DNA of 64,000 nt, from positions 62,001 to 126,000 of the forward strand of contig NTMA01000093.1 in assembly GCA_002917075.1 (NCBI GenBank). Direction: 5' to 3'. This DNA comes from Hawksworthiomyces lignivorus. Lineage: Eukaryota > Ascomycota > Sordariomycetes > Ophiostomatales > Ophiostomataceae. The notes beneath the pieces were generated by a model. It saw only the letters and a list, made by a program, of their open reading frames with translations. It searched no databases and was not told where the DNA came from. Of this stretch, positions 11,761 to 22,089 are shown in pieces (positions within the stretch are counted from its first letter, which is position 1; each line of letters opens with the position of its first letter). The translations under genes and the position numbers were made by a program.

Positions 11761-12763
11761 ACACAAGCTTTGAGATAGGATATATGGGCCAAAACACAAA
11801 GATATAGATGGTGTCAGCCTGTAGGACTTGGCCCCATGTGTAATCTTCGATAGCGACGTAATATACATGGCTGCATTAATCCGCGATCGGAACGGCTAAC
11901 AGAAGTGACTTCAGTTGACTCACAGGCAAAGGCTACAACTTTGCTTCGTCTTGGATTATGGAGTTAGGTAGAAGAGCAAAGTCAGAGGGGAAACTAGAGA
12001 CGAATATTATCTGGCACTTGTTTTAAAGACTTCAAGGGCCCTGTAATTTCTTGAAGGGAATTTAGGCTGGCCGAAACCATTCATTCTCGGAAATCGATAC
12101 GCAAAATGACATCAAATTCGGCAGAAGTTTTCCAATTTCCGTATCTTGGAAAGGCATGAGATAGCTGTCACTTTTGTGTAACAATTTAAGATCGAATGTC
12201 GAACAACAATCTCTCGTGAATTCTTTACTAGGCAATTTGTTCACTAATATCTTCCAGCTACGACAGAAATCCTTAGCCTGGAAGCTGCTGATGCTGAGTA
12301 TAATGTCTTGATGCCAGCTTTTTCCCCAACTACTCAACCTGTCAAGTGGCAGTATTTTGCTACGAAAGTAAGTGTTGATGCTATCGCTAGACCCGAAGCA
12401 GAACTGCCAACTCTTTGGCACGTGGCAACACGGCTCGTCGAGTTGCCTTTTATTGACATCGTGGATGCCAATATTGGGATAAAGCAGGGGCAAGATGACT
12501 TTATTGGGGCGACAAGAGTGTAAATTGCCCAATATCACTTGAATAAAATCATAAATGCGTGCTTATTTAAAGCTACAAATGTAATTGATGCATATACTAC
12601 ATTAACGTCAAGATGTTAGCTTCGTAGACTCTACAAGGACGCTTTACCTCGTCATATTAGATCCAAAATTAAAAATATCTAATTGAGTGTTTATTAATAT
12701 CTGGCTGGAACTTAATTTGCTACATCAAATACTTTTCCATGCCATTTTTTTTTTAATTATCTG
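11761..12763. other. intergenic region with unassigned ORFs
   Basis: Overlapping ORFs on both strands (12062-12538 minus, 158 codons; 12308-12523 plus, 71 codons) have no family signature I recognise, so I do not call a gene. The left part may hold the eroded 3' end of the alcohol dehydrogenase relic. Confidence 0.35.
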
Positions 12764-13806
12764 TCAATCCCATTTTTGGGGCATAGGGGGCCCCCAAACA
12801 GACGCAGCGGTTCCAGCAGATCGTACTGTGGGTGTATCTTCATTTACTACATCACCGTCGGCATAATGTTCGATGATGAATCCGGATGGATCCCACCAGT
12901 AATCGAAAATCTGAGATCCCATTATATGGCGGCCAACACCCCACATAGGTTTGTATCCTTTCTGCTGCAGCCATTGGTGACCCATCATCTGTGTGTCCAA
13001 ATCTTCAACTTCGAAAGATGAGTGATGCACCGAAGTACCTTTACCACTATTGTGGTGCTGAGCAACCAAAAGGCAGTGATGATCTGAGTACTCATGCCCA
13101 AGATCCAAATGAAAGAACGACATTAGTTCGACAGTAGGGTCGCCTGGTTTGTGCACAATATCAGTGGCCTTGAAGTTAAACCGACTAGTGTACCATTCGC
13201 ATGTTTCCTTGTAATTGTCTGTCATGAAGCCAAAATGACCTAATTTGTGAATCTTGGCTGGGCCACTGCCCACGCGGTTAAAAATTCCTGTAAAATGTTG
13301 AGTTCAATATCTGAAATATCGTCTATACTGCAGATGGTTCGTAACATACCCTTTCTAAACTTTGAAATGGCTCCGTTGACGTTTGGCTTGCCAACAGTTA
13401 CATTGGACAAACCGCTTGATGGAGTATCTCTCTCTTTCTGGCCGAAGACAATTTGAAGCTCAAAGCCATTAATATCTGTTAGGCTGACAAGCTTACCTCC
13501 CCCCGGTCGGCTTGAAATATCATTGACCTGGGCACCTTCCAATTTGGTTGCCTTCTCAAAGTCTGCGAGTGTGCGAGCGCGAAATCCAGAGCCACGAAAC
13601 CGTTTCCCCTTTCCAGCTGGAGCTTGCCTACCAACATATATGTAGGGGTCTAAGCCATAGCCACGAAGTAGGAAGGCTACATCCTGGGAAGACCCGGCGG
13701 ACTCGAAGCCGAAGTCTTGTGAAAATTTCAGAAATGAGTTAGGATCTGGATGTTCGTATATCACATACGACAGGCGGTCAAGCTGTATCTTCTCGGCGGT
13801 GGTCAT
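12764..13806 (-). CDS. two-domain extradiol ring-cleavage dioxygenase (VOC type I)
   Basis: Fe(II)-dependent extradiol dioxygenase of the vicinal oxygen chelate fold, which opens catechols next to the diol (meta-cleavage). Exons 13350-13806 and 12764-13287 with a 62-nt intron give 326 aa, typical of the two-domain 2,3-dihydroxybiphenyl/catechol 2,3-dioxygenases. The N-terminal half holds a degenerate VOC domain (LDRLSYVIYEHPD onward). The C-terminal domain carries the three expected metal ligands: His in KLGHFGFM, His in SVHHSSFEVED, and Glu in FIIEHYADGD. A HIMGSQIFDYWWDP segment lies between the last two. Most fungi use intradiol enzymes, so this type is unusual. Its neighbours (aldehyde dehydrogenase, ring hydroxylases) fit a meta pathway. 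Exact substrate unknown. Confidence 0.87.
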
Positions 13807-14237
13807 TGTAGTAGATATTGTCTTCGTTGATGCTTATAATTCACTGCCAAATGCAATGTTTCTTATGAGACTTTTAATATCCATTCCGTACATCGCAGTT
13901 GTTAAAAGTCCTTTGTCGGAAATTTTATCTTTAATACCCGGTCTACCTCCACCTGTCGGGCTTGGGTGGTTGTAATTGTAACATGCTAATTACTGCACCA
14001 AATACACCGAACTTCAATGCTGTTTGTAAATTATGGGGAAGTATTGTGGCATTTGCAGACGACCCAACTCGAATTTTGGATGACATAAATAATCCCCGGC
14101 ATACTATGGAGAAGTTAATATTCCCAAGCTTTCTCCAATTCGGAATAAAGGCCTTGTATGTGTTATATGTATCTCTACCGGAATAGATTTAACGAATTCG
14201 AGACGCATGTTCTATGGGGGCTTGAAATTAAATTGAA
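13807..14237. other. intergenic region
   Basis: Spacer of about 430 bp between the dioxygenase start and the 3' end of a transcription-factor-like gene on the same strand. An ORF at 13962-14186 has no homology I can name. Confidence 0.4.
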
Positions 14238-16010
14238 CTAAGTTGACATCAACTGGTTCAATGTTGCGGCCATACTTGTACAGCATGGCCATGGCATGAC
14301 CTCTAGTTCCATCCTAAAAGCTACCAATGCCCTAATACTAGTATGACCATGAACACCCGAAGCTTTACTCTTTCTAAGGATAATATTAGCCCAGACAACA
14401 AGTGCGGCCTGGAATACGACGACTGGCATCCATGACGAGCATAGAGAGTTCTCTGTTTTTGGACATGCAGCTGCCATATCAAGTAAGTCCCAAGCGTGGA
14501 CGACTGATACATCAGAGATGTGAATTTTGGCTGGCACATTAAGAACTGCGGCAAGACAGGCATCTGCGTCTTGGAAACTTGCTGCCTTGTTGATAATCGG
14601 CATAGCGGGACAAGACACGTACAACCTGCAAAAAAGATAAAATGTTAAGATGTCGGGACCTATGAGTCTTGAAAACTTGTTGTGCCATCTGTCTAATGCG
14701 AACGAGAGTTCATCCTGCATTCGTTCCAGTTCGGTATGAGCAGAGAATAAAAGGAAAGGGTTATACGCCGTTATAACCAGAGATGCAGGGTTTATTAGAT
14801 TTGTACTATTTCCGAGAGATCGTCTGAGCGTGATTAAATCAGATAGAATGGCGAGCAACAAAAGAAATGCGTCATCACGGGAGAATGCATCGCCCATGGC
14901 TGAAAGAATAGGCTGTGCACTGCTCGATCCCCGAATGAGTTCACGGTAGACATCTTGAAATGTGTATGGGGAAGAAGGCATAGCAGACAATATTTCACGA
15001 ACTGAAAATTGCAATGGACGATCTGCATGCAAAGCTTGGAGAATATCCCAAAGCCATAGCGACCAGAGCATCGGGCTACCAGCAGTTAGGTCAAATCTGC
15101 TCATGTCATCTATATAAACAGCAGAAAACGCACCTGTGTGAAAGAACTTGATGTCGTAACGCCGGGTCTAGCAATTCCGAGCACTGCAACCGTAAACGAC
15201 GGGCGATCTAAATGTTAAATGTGGTTAGCAATGCAGCACTTCTGCAGGCAAACGTTAGAAGTGAATTTCTTTTCCGGATTTCATACAGTGAGAGACGCCG
15301 GTAGAAGAAGTACAGCCTTTGTGCGTAAAACTTCCGAAGTAGCTAGAATGCCACAAGGAAGGAGGAGGACTGCCTTTGATTGGTGAGCGATATTCTTGAA
15401 ATGACGCGATGCTGATTGTTCAGCCCTGCAAAGATACCCGGACACATACTGCTAATAATATATCGATAGATCGAGCCAGACTGTTGTCCATTTCAACCAT
15501 GGTTAACCATAGAGTAGCTCCTGCCCAGAAAAGGCTCTCAGCCTCTTCGGTGTTACTATGTGTGCTTATAGAAGCGACGCACACAACACCAAATCGCAGT
15601 GGGGCAACGGACTCGCGGCCTACGGCTGTTAAGGGGAAATGGTTGAAAAAGACATGATCTGGACAATCTTGTACAAAGCCACGACATAAAATATCGATGC
15701 GATCCTGAGAGGGTAATTTCGGAAGCTGGGAAAGCAAAGCCAGAGGGTAGGTGAACTTTCGCGGAAGTTTGGATTCCTGCTGTTCTTAGCTATCAGATTT
15801 TGAGATGCTGCAATTTAGCTAGGTACCTACGCATTCGGTGAGGTTCATATGAAGCAACTTCTTGATTCCCCTGGCATCATCGCTAGCCATTAGTGCTCTC
15901 TTGAAGTTAGAGAGAATGGCTGGACTTGGCCTTTCATTGGCTAACACAACATCCCGGTGCGACGGATCACGCTCACCGGGCCAGTCCGAATTGTTGACGG
16001 TAGATGCCAT
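14238..16010 (-). CDS. fungal transcription-factor-like protein lacking a visible zinc finger (model unresolved, possibly broken)
   Basis: The best pieces are an N-terminal exon from the Met at 16010 to about 15831, a 51-nt intron, an exon beginning near 15779 (FTYPLALLSQLPKL) and reading to about 15450, and a 3' exon at 15104-14238. The last contains WLWDILQALHADRPLQF and MPSSPYTFQDVYRELIRG, patterns typical of the middle homology region in fungal regulators. Between about 15450 and 15110 the frame changes twice. A block reading YVSGYLCRAEQSASRHFKN follows without room for a normal intron; a later intron (about 15208-15285) leads to IARRLRLQCSELL. No zinc finger precedes it. It may be a regulator with a single-base indel or a lost DNA-binding domain. 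It is divergent from the intact-looking regulator at 16442. Confidence 0.5.
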
Positions 16011-16441
16011 GTCTCTTTCTATGAAGTGTGTTATTTGCGTCAGAAATCAGACATGTGTGCTATTGTCCATGCGCTTTCCGTAATAAAAGTATCTCGATAG
16101 CTCGTTGCTTGTGAAGATTCCACTTGTTAACAGCCTGGTAATGTGAGCGGGACATGATAAATGATTCCTCATAATGACACCCGTATTTGCCAAGATCCAC
16201 TAATTCACGTAGATTGATTCCTAATAGAGATGATTTCCCCGCACATTGGTGGCTTCGGGGTGACAAAACAAACGACCCACCGCGAGATAATTGCCGAGAT
16301 GGGGTAATTACTTTACACCGAACCTCAAAAGTCATTTCCAACCCCAGACCCCGGGTTGCTATTTTGGAAATCCCCAGATTCAGTATCGGGATAGGCTCTT
16401 TCACACTCTAATCCCCGGGTCACTCAACCGGCCGCATTGGT
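16011..16441. promoter_or_regulatory. divergent promoter with clustered CreA/Mig1-like sites
   Basis: The 431-bp spacer between two divergent regulator genes contains four close matches to the CreA/Mig1 consensus SYGGRG (or its complement). They are ACCCCAG at 16341, ACCCCGGGT at 16348, ATCCCCAG at 16370 and CCCCGGGT at 16413, all within 100 bp of the start at 16442. This is the pattern expected for carbon-catabolite repression of a pathway regulator. Binding is not shown by sequence alone. Confidence 0.55.
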
Positions 16442-18788
16442 ATGGCCCAGTGCAGCTTCTGTGGCCGGAGGTTCGCTCGCAATGAGCATCTCACACGGCA
16501 TCATCGAATACGTACGTTAAAAAGTGACTGGCACACCATTGACGGTATGCTAGCGGAATTAACACCACTTGGACAGATACCGGTGAACGACCGTTTCACT
16601 GCCCACACTGCAGAGCGGGCTTCCAACGGCCAGATGTTTTGGCCAAACACATTGAGAAGATTCATCAAGGTTCCTCCAGTGGTAACCCGACTCATCGTTT
16701 GGACGACAAAACGAACAAACCACGCGACAGGGAGCGAGCACGATTGGCATGTGATCAGTGTCGGAAGCGGAAGCTGAAATGCGACAAGCTTACTTTGCCA
16801 GGATTTTCGACAAACTCACCTCCTTGCGGTTCTTGTCGAGCCAAGTTTTTGGATTGCACGGTCTCGAGCACCAGTAGACCTCCTGGCAGACCCCGGCATA
16901 CGATTCCTGTCTCACCAGTCAGCCAGTCTCTCTCTGACGAGCAAGCAGTTATCTCAATCTCACACCATCAGACACCCGTGCCAGTCGTAGATCCTGCAGC
17001 ATTTGCCCCCCTGGGTACCAGATAGCGAGAAAACGGTAGCCCTAGTCCGGCCTCCTAGTCCTGTGATCAGCACTATTACGACCGAAGCTCCTATATTACG
17101 AGATAACTCTAGTGGTAATTTCAGCGCCTTTGAGCTCTCTCTTCCAGAAGTTAGCCATTGGATGGCCCCAGAGACGGGCGACCAGCCAGTGCAAGCTTCA
17201 TACATTTCCGATACCATGCAGCTGGCGCCAGCGTCTAACACAATAAGCTTCTTTGACGAGATAGTTCCTTCTGCAGTAAGTAGATACTATGCGTATGTGT
17301 ATGCATTGCTCCCTGTGTCTGGGATCTAACCTGTTGTTGTGCATTCCGTAGGACTTTGGAGGTTGGTTGGATAGTCTCAATGAGCTCTCTGGGCCAGATG
17401 AAATATGGCCGCAGAATCCTATAATATTTGACCCAGAATTCGAGCCTTCTATGGAAGATGCGATCGATATAATAAAAGACCAGCTACAACGACGCTCACG
17501 TGCATCATCGCCATCGCAAGCAGCACAGCAACGTTCATGGTATTCTGCGTCGCCCCAACTAAGCCTATACGACGAAGAAATTATCAATGTGCTTCTAAAC
17601 GTTGCCAAGAAGCATATATCCACTACATTCAAATTATTTGATGATTTCAAGGCAGAAAGTAGTACCCGCGTGGAGTTGTGCCTCGCTATGGCGGCCGTCG
17701 GGGGACTTTATTGCACCACTCCCGACAGCACGAAAGTCGTTAGGATGCTTTTCAATGACGCTAGACGACTAATGTTAGATGATTACCTACAGGATGCAAA
17801 TCTTTCTTTTGACGACGCTTTGAGTTTTTCCAAAACTTTTATCTTGCTCGAAATATATGGAATATGCAGCGGCGATAAGCGCGCTTATGAATTCAATGAA
17901 GTATTTCATGGCAGTAAGCTTCATGCTGCCTCGCATTGCATGGAATCCATACCAGACGATGCTGGGAACAACCAGCTCCGGCAGATACGTTTACTAGCAG
18001 AAGCTATTCATATATTAGATTCTTACAGAGTATTATTTCTACAACGACCTCCATCATTTGAGGGATATCTCAATATTGAAGATGCTCTTCTTGGCTTTCA
18101 GTATCTGCCAAGTGGAGGAATTCTCTCAACAACACGGTGCAGCAACGCTAAGCGTTGTAATGCGGATATGAGCCACTTAACTACCGTTATACGCTATATA
18201 TGGATGGTCAGCCCCTATAACACCAATGGGGCCGCATCGTCCCCTCTGTGGAAGTCTGAGTTTGTGCAACTCGAACTGGGTCGCTGGATACAGTCTCAGA
18301 ATTTGGACAAGGACGCTATAAGCCCTTCAGACATGAGCCAACTGCTCTTGTATCATCTTACACAAGTGACACTTCATTGCAACTTGGCGGTTCTGCAACA
18401 TCTCTCTCAAATTGAAGATGTTTCGAGCCCGGGAGCTGATGGTCAAGAAAACATAGTTCGACCATGGAAGAGCAAGTATGATTTCGAAATAGCCCTTTGG
18501 CATGCAAAAGCAATCATTAAAATAGCAGAAGACGGCACGAATCGCTCGCATAGATCAACTCTGAAGGATGAAAATACGGAGTTCATCGAGCCTCCACATT
18601 TGCCGCCATGCCTTTATTATGCAACATTAGTTGTATGGTTCTCAGAATCAAGGCTGGCGATGAAAAGTATTGATTCGGGCGACGTGACAACAGATGTCGG
18701 GTTACAACTACTCTTTCGTTTAAGGGTTCCTGTATCAGCTATTCTTGGAAAGGCCCTCTGTGATCTCCCTCCAGCAGATAGAAGATAG
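16442..18788 (+). CDS. transcription factor with two C2H2 fingers plus a Zn2Cys6 cluster
   Basis: Nuclear regulator combining two DNA-binding modules. A first C2H2 finger (CSFCGRRFARNEHLTRH) is followed across a 65-nt intron (16512-16576) by the linker HTGERPFHC and a second finger (CPHCRAGF...KHIEKIH). Then comes a Zn2Cys6 cluster, CDQCRKRKLKCDK with PPCGSCRAKFLDC. The remainder resembles the fungal regulator middle homology region and ends at 18788. An intron at 17276-17351 is clear. Near 16990-17030 the frame changes by one base at a run of six C. Either a weak GTCTCA-type donor (about 16911) is used with the CTGCAG acceptor near 16999, or there is a one-base indel. Position and CreA-like sites upstream make it the likely activator of the aromatic gene set. 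Confidence 0.8.
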
Positions 18789-19315
18789 CTTCGTGATTAT
18801 ATATTATTAATCTCATAATACGTGTATGTAGACTAGAAAGCACACAGCATATGGATCTAAAACAGAACTCTTGTATAACACAGATGAAATAAAATTGCTG
18901 GTAGCTTTCACAATAAGTTTTCTGATTTTAATTTTGTTGGTTTGCAATTATCGAGAAAATTTAATGTAAATGAAGGAAGGAAGCTGGTTATCCGAGTCAC
19001 TATTGGAGGCTTTCTCTTTTTTTTTTCGATATTACAGGAGATAAATAGACGGCTAAGTGGGTTTTAGTTGCTAATCTCTTGGGAAAAAAAAAAAATTTAC
19101 CGAAATAGCCGTTGGCATTAGTATTTCAGCACGGTAATATTTGGCACTATGGAGTATTGAATCTCTAGCAGCATTGCTCATTGTTAGGTGCCATATTCGT
19201 CAGTAATACTCGTGGCCATATTTAAACGGCGTTGTAGACGAGCCGATCGTAAGTTGGAAACTACAGCCCAAAAAGCACTATCCTCATCTTCTAAAGAAAG
19301 CTTCGAATCACTGAA
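18789..19315. other. intergenic region upstream of the hydrolase
   Basis: About 530 bp with poly-T and poly-A runs near 19020 and 19085. It presumably contains the promoter of the S15 hydrolase. No specific element recognised. Confidence 0.4.
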
Positions 19316-21188
19316 GTGAATACTACCATGATGGACCGAACGCTCAAAGATGCCCACATCGTGGACAATATTTCTTTCCAGTATATCTACGAAGAAAATG
19401 TCACAATAAAACTGCAAAATAACAACGGCGTTGTGAGATGCAATGTATATCGGCCGAAGAACGAAAAGGGAAAATATCCTGTTCTTGTAACCTACGGACC
19501 ATACGGGAAAGATGTTCACTATGGGGTGTGAGTCCTCAGATGAGCACTTAAATTTGTTCTGTACTCCTTTATATTAACTAAAATGCCACAGCTTCCACGC
19601 CAGTTCTTATGCAGAAGTTCCAGAGGCGCACCATTCACCGCATTCATCATGGGAGACCCCAGATCCGGGATTTTGGACTAGGCATGGCTATGCTATTGTA
19701 CGGGCTGATGAGCTTGGGACTGGTCAGTCGCCAGGAATTCTTGATACGATGTCATATGGCACGAGCAGAGCATTCTTTGATGTGGTGGAATGGGCAGCGT
19801 CCCAACCGTGGTCGTCAGGACGTGTAGGACTTTTGGGCATCAGCTACTACGCAGGAAGCCAATGGCGAGTCGCAGCATTACAGCCGAAGGGACTTGCCTG
19901 TATCATACCTTGGGAAGGGATGTCAGACTACTATCGCGACCGCTGTAGACACGGGGGAATTCTTTCAAACACATTTATCCACTTTTGGTGGAACCGGCAG
20001 GTCGTCACGAACCAGTATGGCCGCCCAGGCCGGACTGTACGAAAATGGGGCTTCGACACAATAGAGGGCGATTTGTCTGACGAAGATTTGATCGCTAATC
20101 GCCACGACCAAAATAAAGACAACTCTGCTCATCGGTTCTTGGATGAAGCTTACTATTCTTCAAAAGATTACGATCTCTCCAACATTAAGGTACCAGTGCT
20201 TTCCGTAGGCAACTGGGGTGGGATTCTTCTCCACCTACGTGGAAATATCGAGGGATACATGAGGGCCAGCTCTCAGCACAAATATCTCAGGCTCATTACC
20301 GGTCGACACGATTTGCCATTTTATTCTGAGGAAAACGTCGAGATGCAAAAAAGTTTTCTAGATGCATTTCTAAAGGATCATGATACAGGAGGCTGGACGA
20401 CGGGCGATGCACCAAAGGTCGGCCTCGTCCTCAGAAAAGGTAATGTGGGGTATAACAATGCAACAGCAGAAAAGCAGTACCCTCGCCGATTTGAAGAAGA
20501 CTGGCCAATTCCGCGCACAACATACATCAAGTATTTCTTGACTCCAGAAAAGCGATTAACAGAGGTACCTGTAAAAACTTCTATGACACCAACATGCCTC
20601 TCCTACCTCGCGCCCAGTGGCTTGCTGGATCCACAGTGTCTTCAATTTGCCACAGAACCATTTCCCCATGAAATGGAGTTCACGGGACACATTGTTGTTC
20701 ACCTTAATGTATCTGTATCGCCGTTGTCGGGACAAAATAGTAGTCCCTCAGAGATTGACCTCTTTGTCACGTTACGCCACCTAGATGCTGATGGAGACGA
20801 AATCGTGTATACTGGCACTGTTGGTGATCCAGTGCCAGTTACGAAAGGATGGCTCCGCGTGAGTCATCGCAAAGTTGCCGAAGACAATCCGCAGCACCGG
20901 CAGTGGAGACCTCATCGAACGTATTACTCTACTGACTTACTTCCGGTGGAACCTGAGACGGTGTATCCCGTGGATGTGGAGGTATGGCCAACGAATGTTG
21001 TAGTGAGTGCTGGACATAGACTAGTTCTAGAAATCGCTTCGGGTGATACACTAGGAGCAGGGTTATTTGAACATAACTCTGAGGTAGACCGGCCTCGGCA
21101 ATTATTGGAGGGCGAGAACAAACTCCACTTCGGCCCCGGTTATGACAACTGGATCCAACTACCACTTATTCCCAAGCTAGACAATTAG
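19316..21188 (+). CDS. S15/CocE-type alpha/beta hydrolase (X-Pro dipeptidyl-peptidase fold)
   Basis: Serine hydrolase of the CocE/NonD and X-Pro dipeptidyl-peptidase (S15) family, acting on acyl esters or amides. Exons 19316-19527 and 19592-21188 total 1,809 nt, 602 aa, full length. The N-terminal catalytic domain shows RPKNEKGKYPVLVTYGPYGKD, then ADELGTGQSPG, then the nucleophile motif LGISYYAGSQW (Ser in GxSYxG). A candidate catalytic His lies in GRHDLPFY. The C-terminal jelly-roll domain includes FTGHIVVHLNVSVS, EIDLFVTLRHLD, and RLVLEIASGDT near the end. Alternative in-frame starts at 19328 and 19331 are close. No signal peptide is apparent, so it is probably cytosolic. It lies 112 bp upstream of the cupin gene; a role in hydrolysing an ester or ring-cleavage product is inferred. 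Confidence 0.85.
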
Positions 21189-21300
21189 AGTAGACTCTAA
21201 AACTCACGTATATATACGACTCTTATAGCTTACCCCCGAATAACTTTTCTTTATTTGCACATTATCTACTATAATCCCCCTGAATACAACACTTCGCGAC

Positions 21301-21849
21301 TTGACCAGAATGTCTCCAAAAATCCAAAACGACCTCCGTCCGCACCAGCGCTATATTACCACACACGATGCGTCTGGCGCGGCTTGCTTCAGTGATACTG
21401 TTGACGAATCTGCTCCTGTTCGACAGGTTATGGGCGGAGACATGGAATTTAGTCTCATGTATACGACTCATGGATTCCCCGTTCAAATGGCTCAAGACAT
21501 TGATATCGAAGCTTACAGGAGCTTTCTGATTAATGCACCAAAGATTACAATTCCAGGGGGGACTGTCTGCCGTACTGTTGATTTTCCACCAGACTACACC
21601 TCGCCCATGCACCGGACGCCTTCGTGTGACTTCGGTGTTGTAATAGAAGGTGAAGTCGAATTAGTACTTGATTCAGGTGAAACAAGACTGTTGAAAAAAG
21701 GCGATGTTGCTATACAGCGAGGAACGAATCATGCTTGGCATAACAAAAGCGAAACAAGTTGGGCGCGGATGTTTTATGTACTACAATCTGCAGAAAAAGT
21801 TGTAGCCGGAGGCAAAGACTTGATAGAGGATGAAGGTGGAATCAACTGA
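21301..21849 (+). CDS. cupin-domain protein
   Basis: Intronless 182-aa protein with a single C-terminal cupin barrel. The first cupin motif is near MHRTPSCDFGVVIEGEVELVL and the second near LLKKGDVAIQRGTNHAWHN. The His before RTP, the Glu in IEGEVELVL and the His in NHAWHN are the likely metal ligands. Proteins of this size with this arrangement occur beside fungal oxygenase and hydrolase genes, but their reactions are mostly unassigned. The start is 21301; a second Met at 21310 is possible. Only 112 bp separates it from the upstream hydrolase stop codon, so the promoter is very compact or shared. It could be a dioxygenase, isomerase or decarboxylase accessory enzyme. Confidence 0.8.
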   Translation: MTRMSPKIQNDLRPHQRYITTHDASGAACFSDTVDESAPVRQVMGGDMEFSLMYTTHGFPVQMAQDIDIEAYRSFLINAPKITIPGGTVCRTVDFPPDYTSPMHRTPSCDFGVVIEGEVELVLDSGETRLLKKGDVAIQRGTNHAWHNKSETSWARMFYVLQSAEKVVAGGKDLIEDEGGIN

Positions 21850-22089
21850 AATCTAATACTAAATTGGGAACGTTATACGCTTATCTGTTTTATATCTAGG
21901 AGAAGTATATCGAGTAAATAAGCATAGTTTACAGAGGCACGATAATAGTAAGCATGCAAACAGAATCAACCGATTTTCAAATGTCATAGCTATTTCTAAC
22001 TCTTTCGAAGAGAATTCGTATAAACTTCTATACATCGCGAATTTCAGCACTGTGCGACATAATTCTTCTCCGTGGGCCTGAAATACATT

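Noticed and set aside
12062..12538. 158-codon minus-strand ORF and overlapping plus-strand ORF
   Set aside because: Neither shows a recognisable domain; both lie in an apparent gap with decayed sequence.
15420..15465. 24-nt GT-AG mini-intron in the transcription-factor-like gene
   Set aside because: Shorter than known fungal introns, and its removal does not restore the needed frame.
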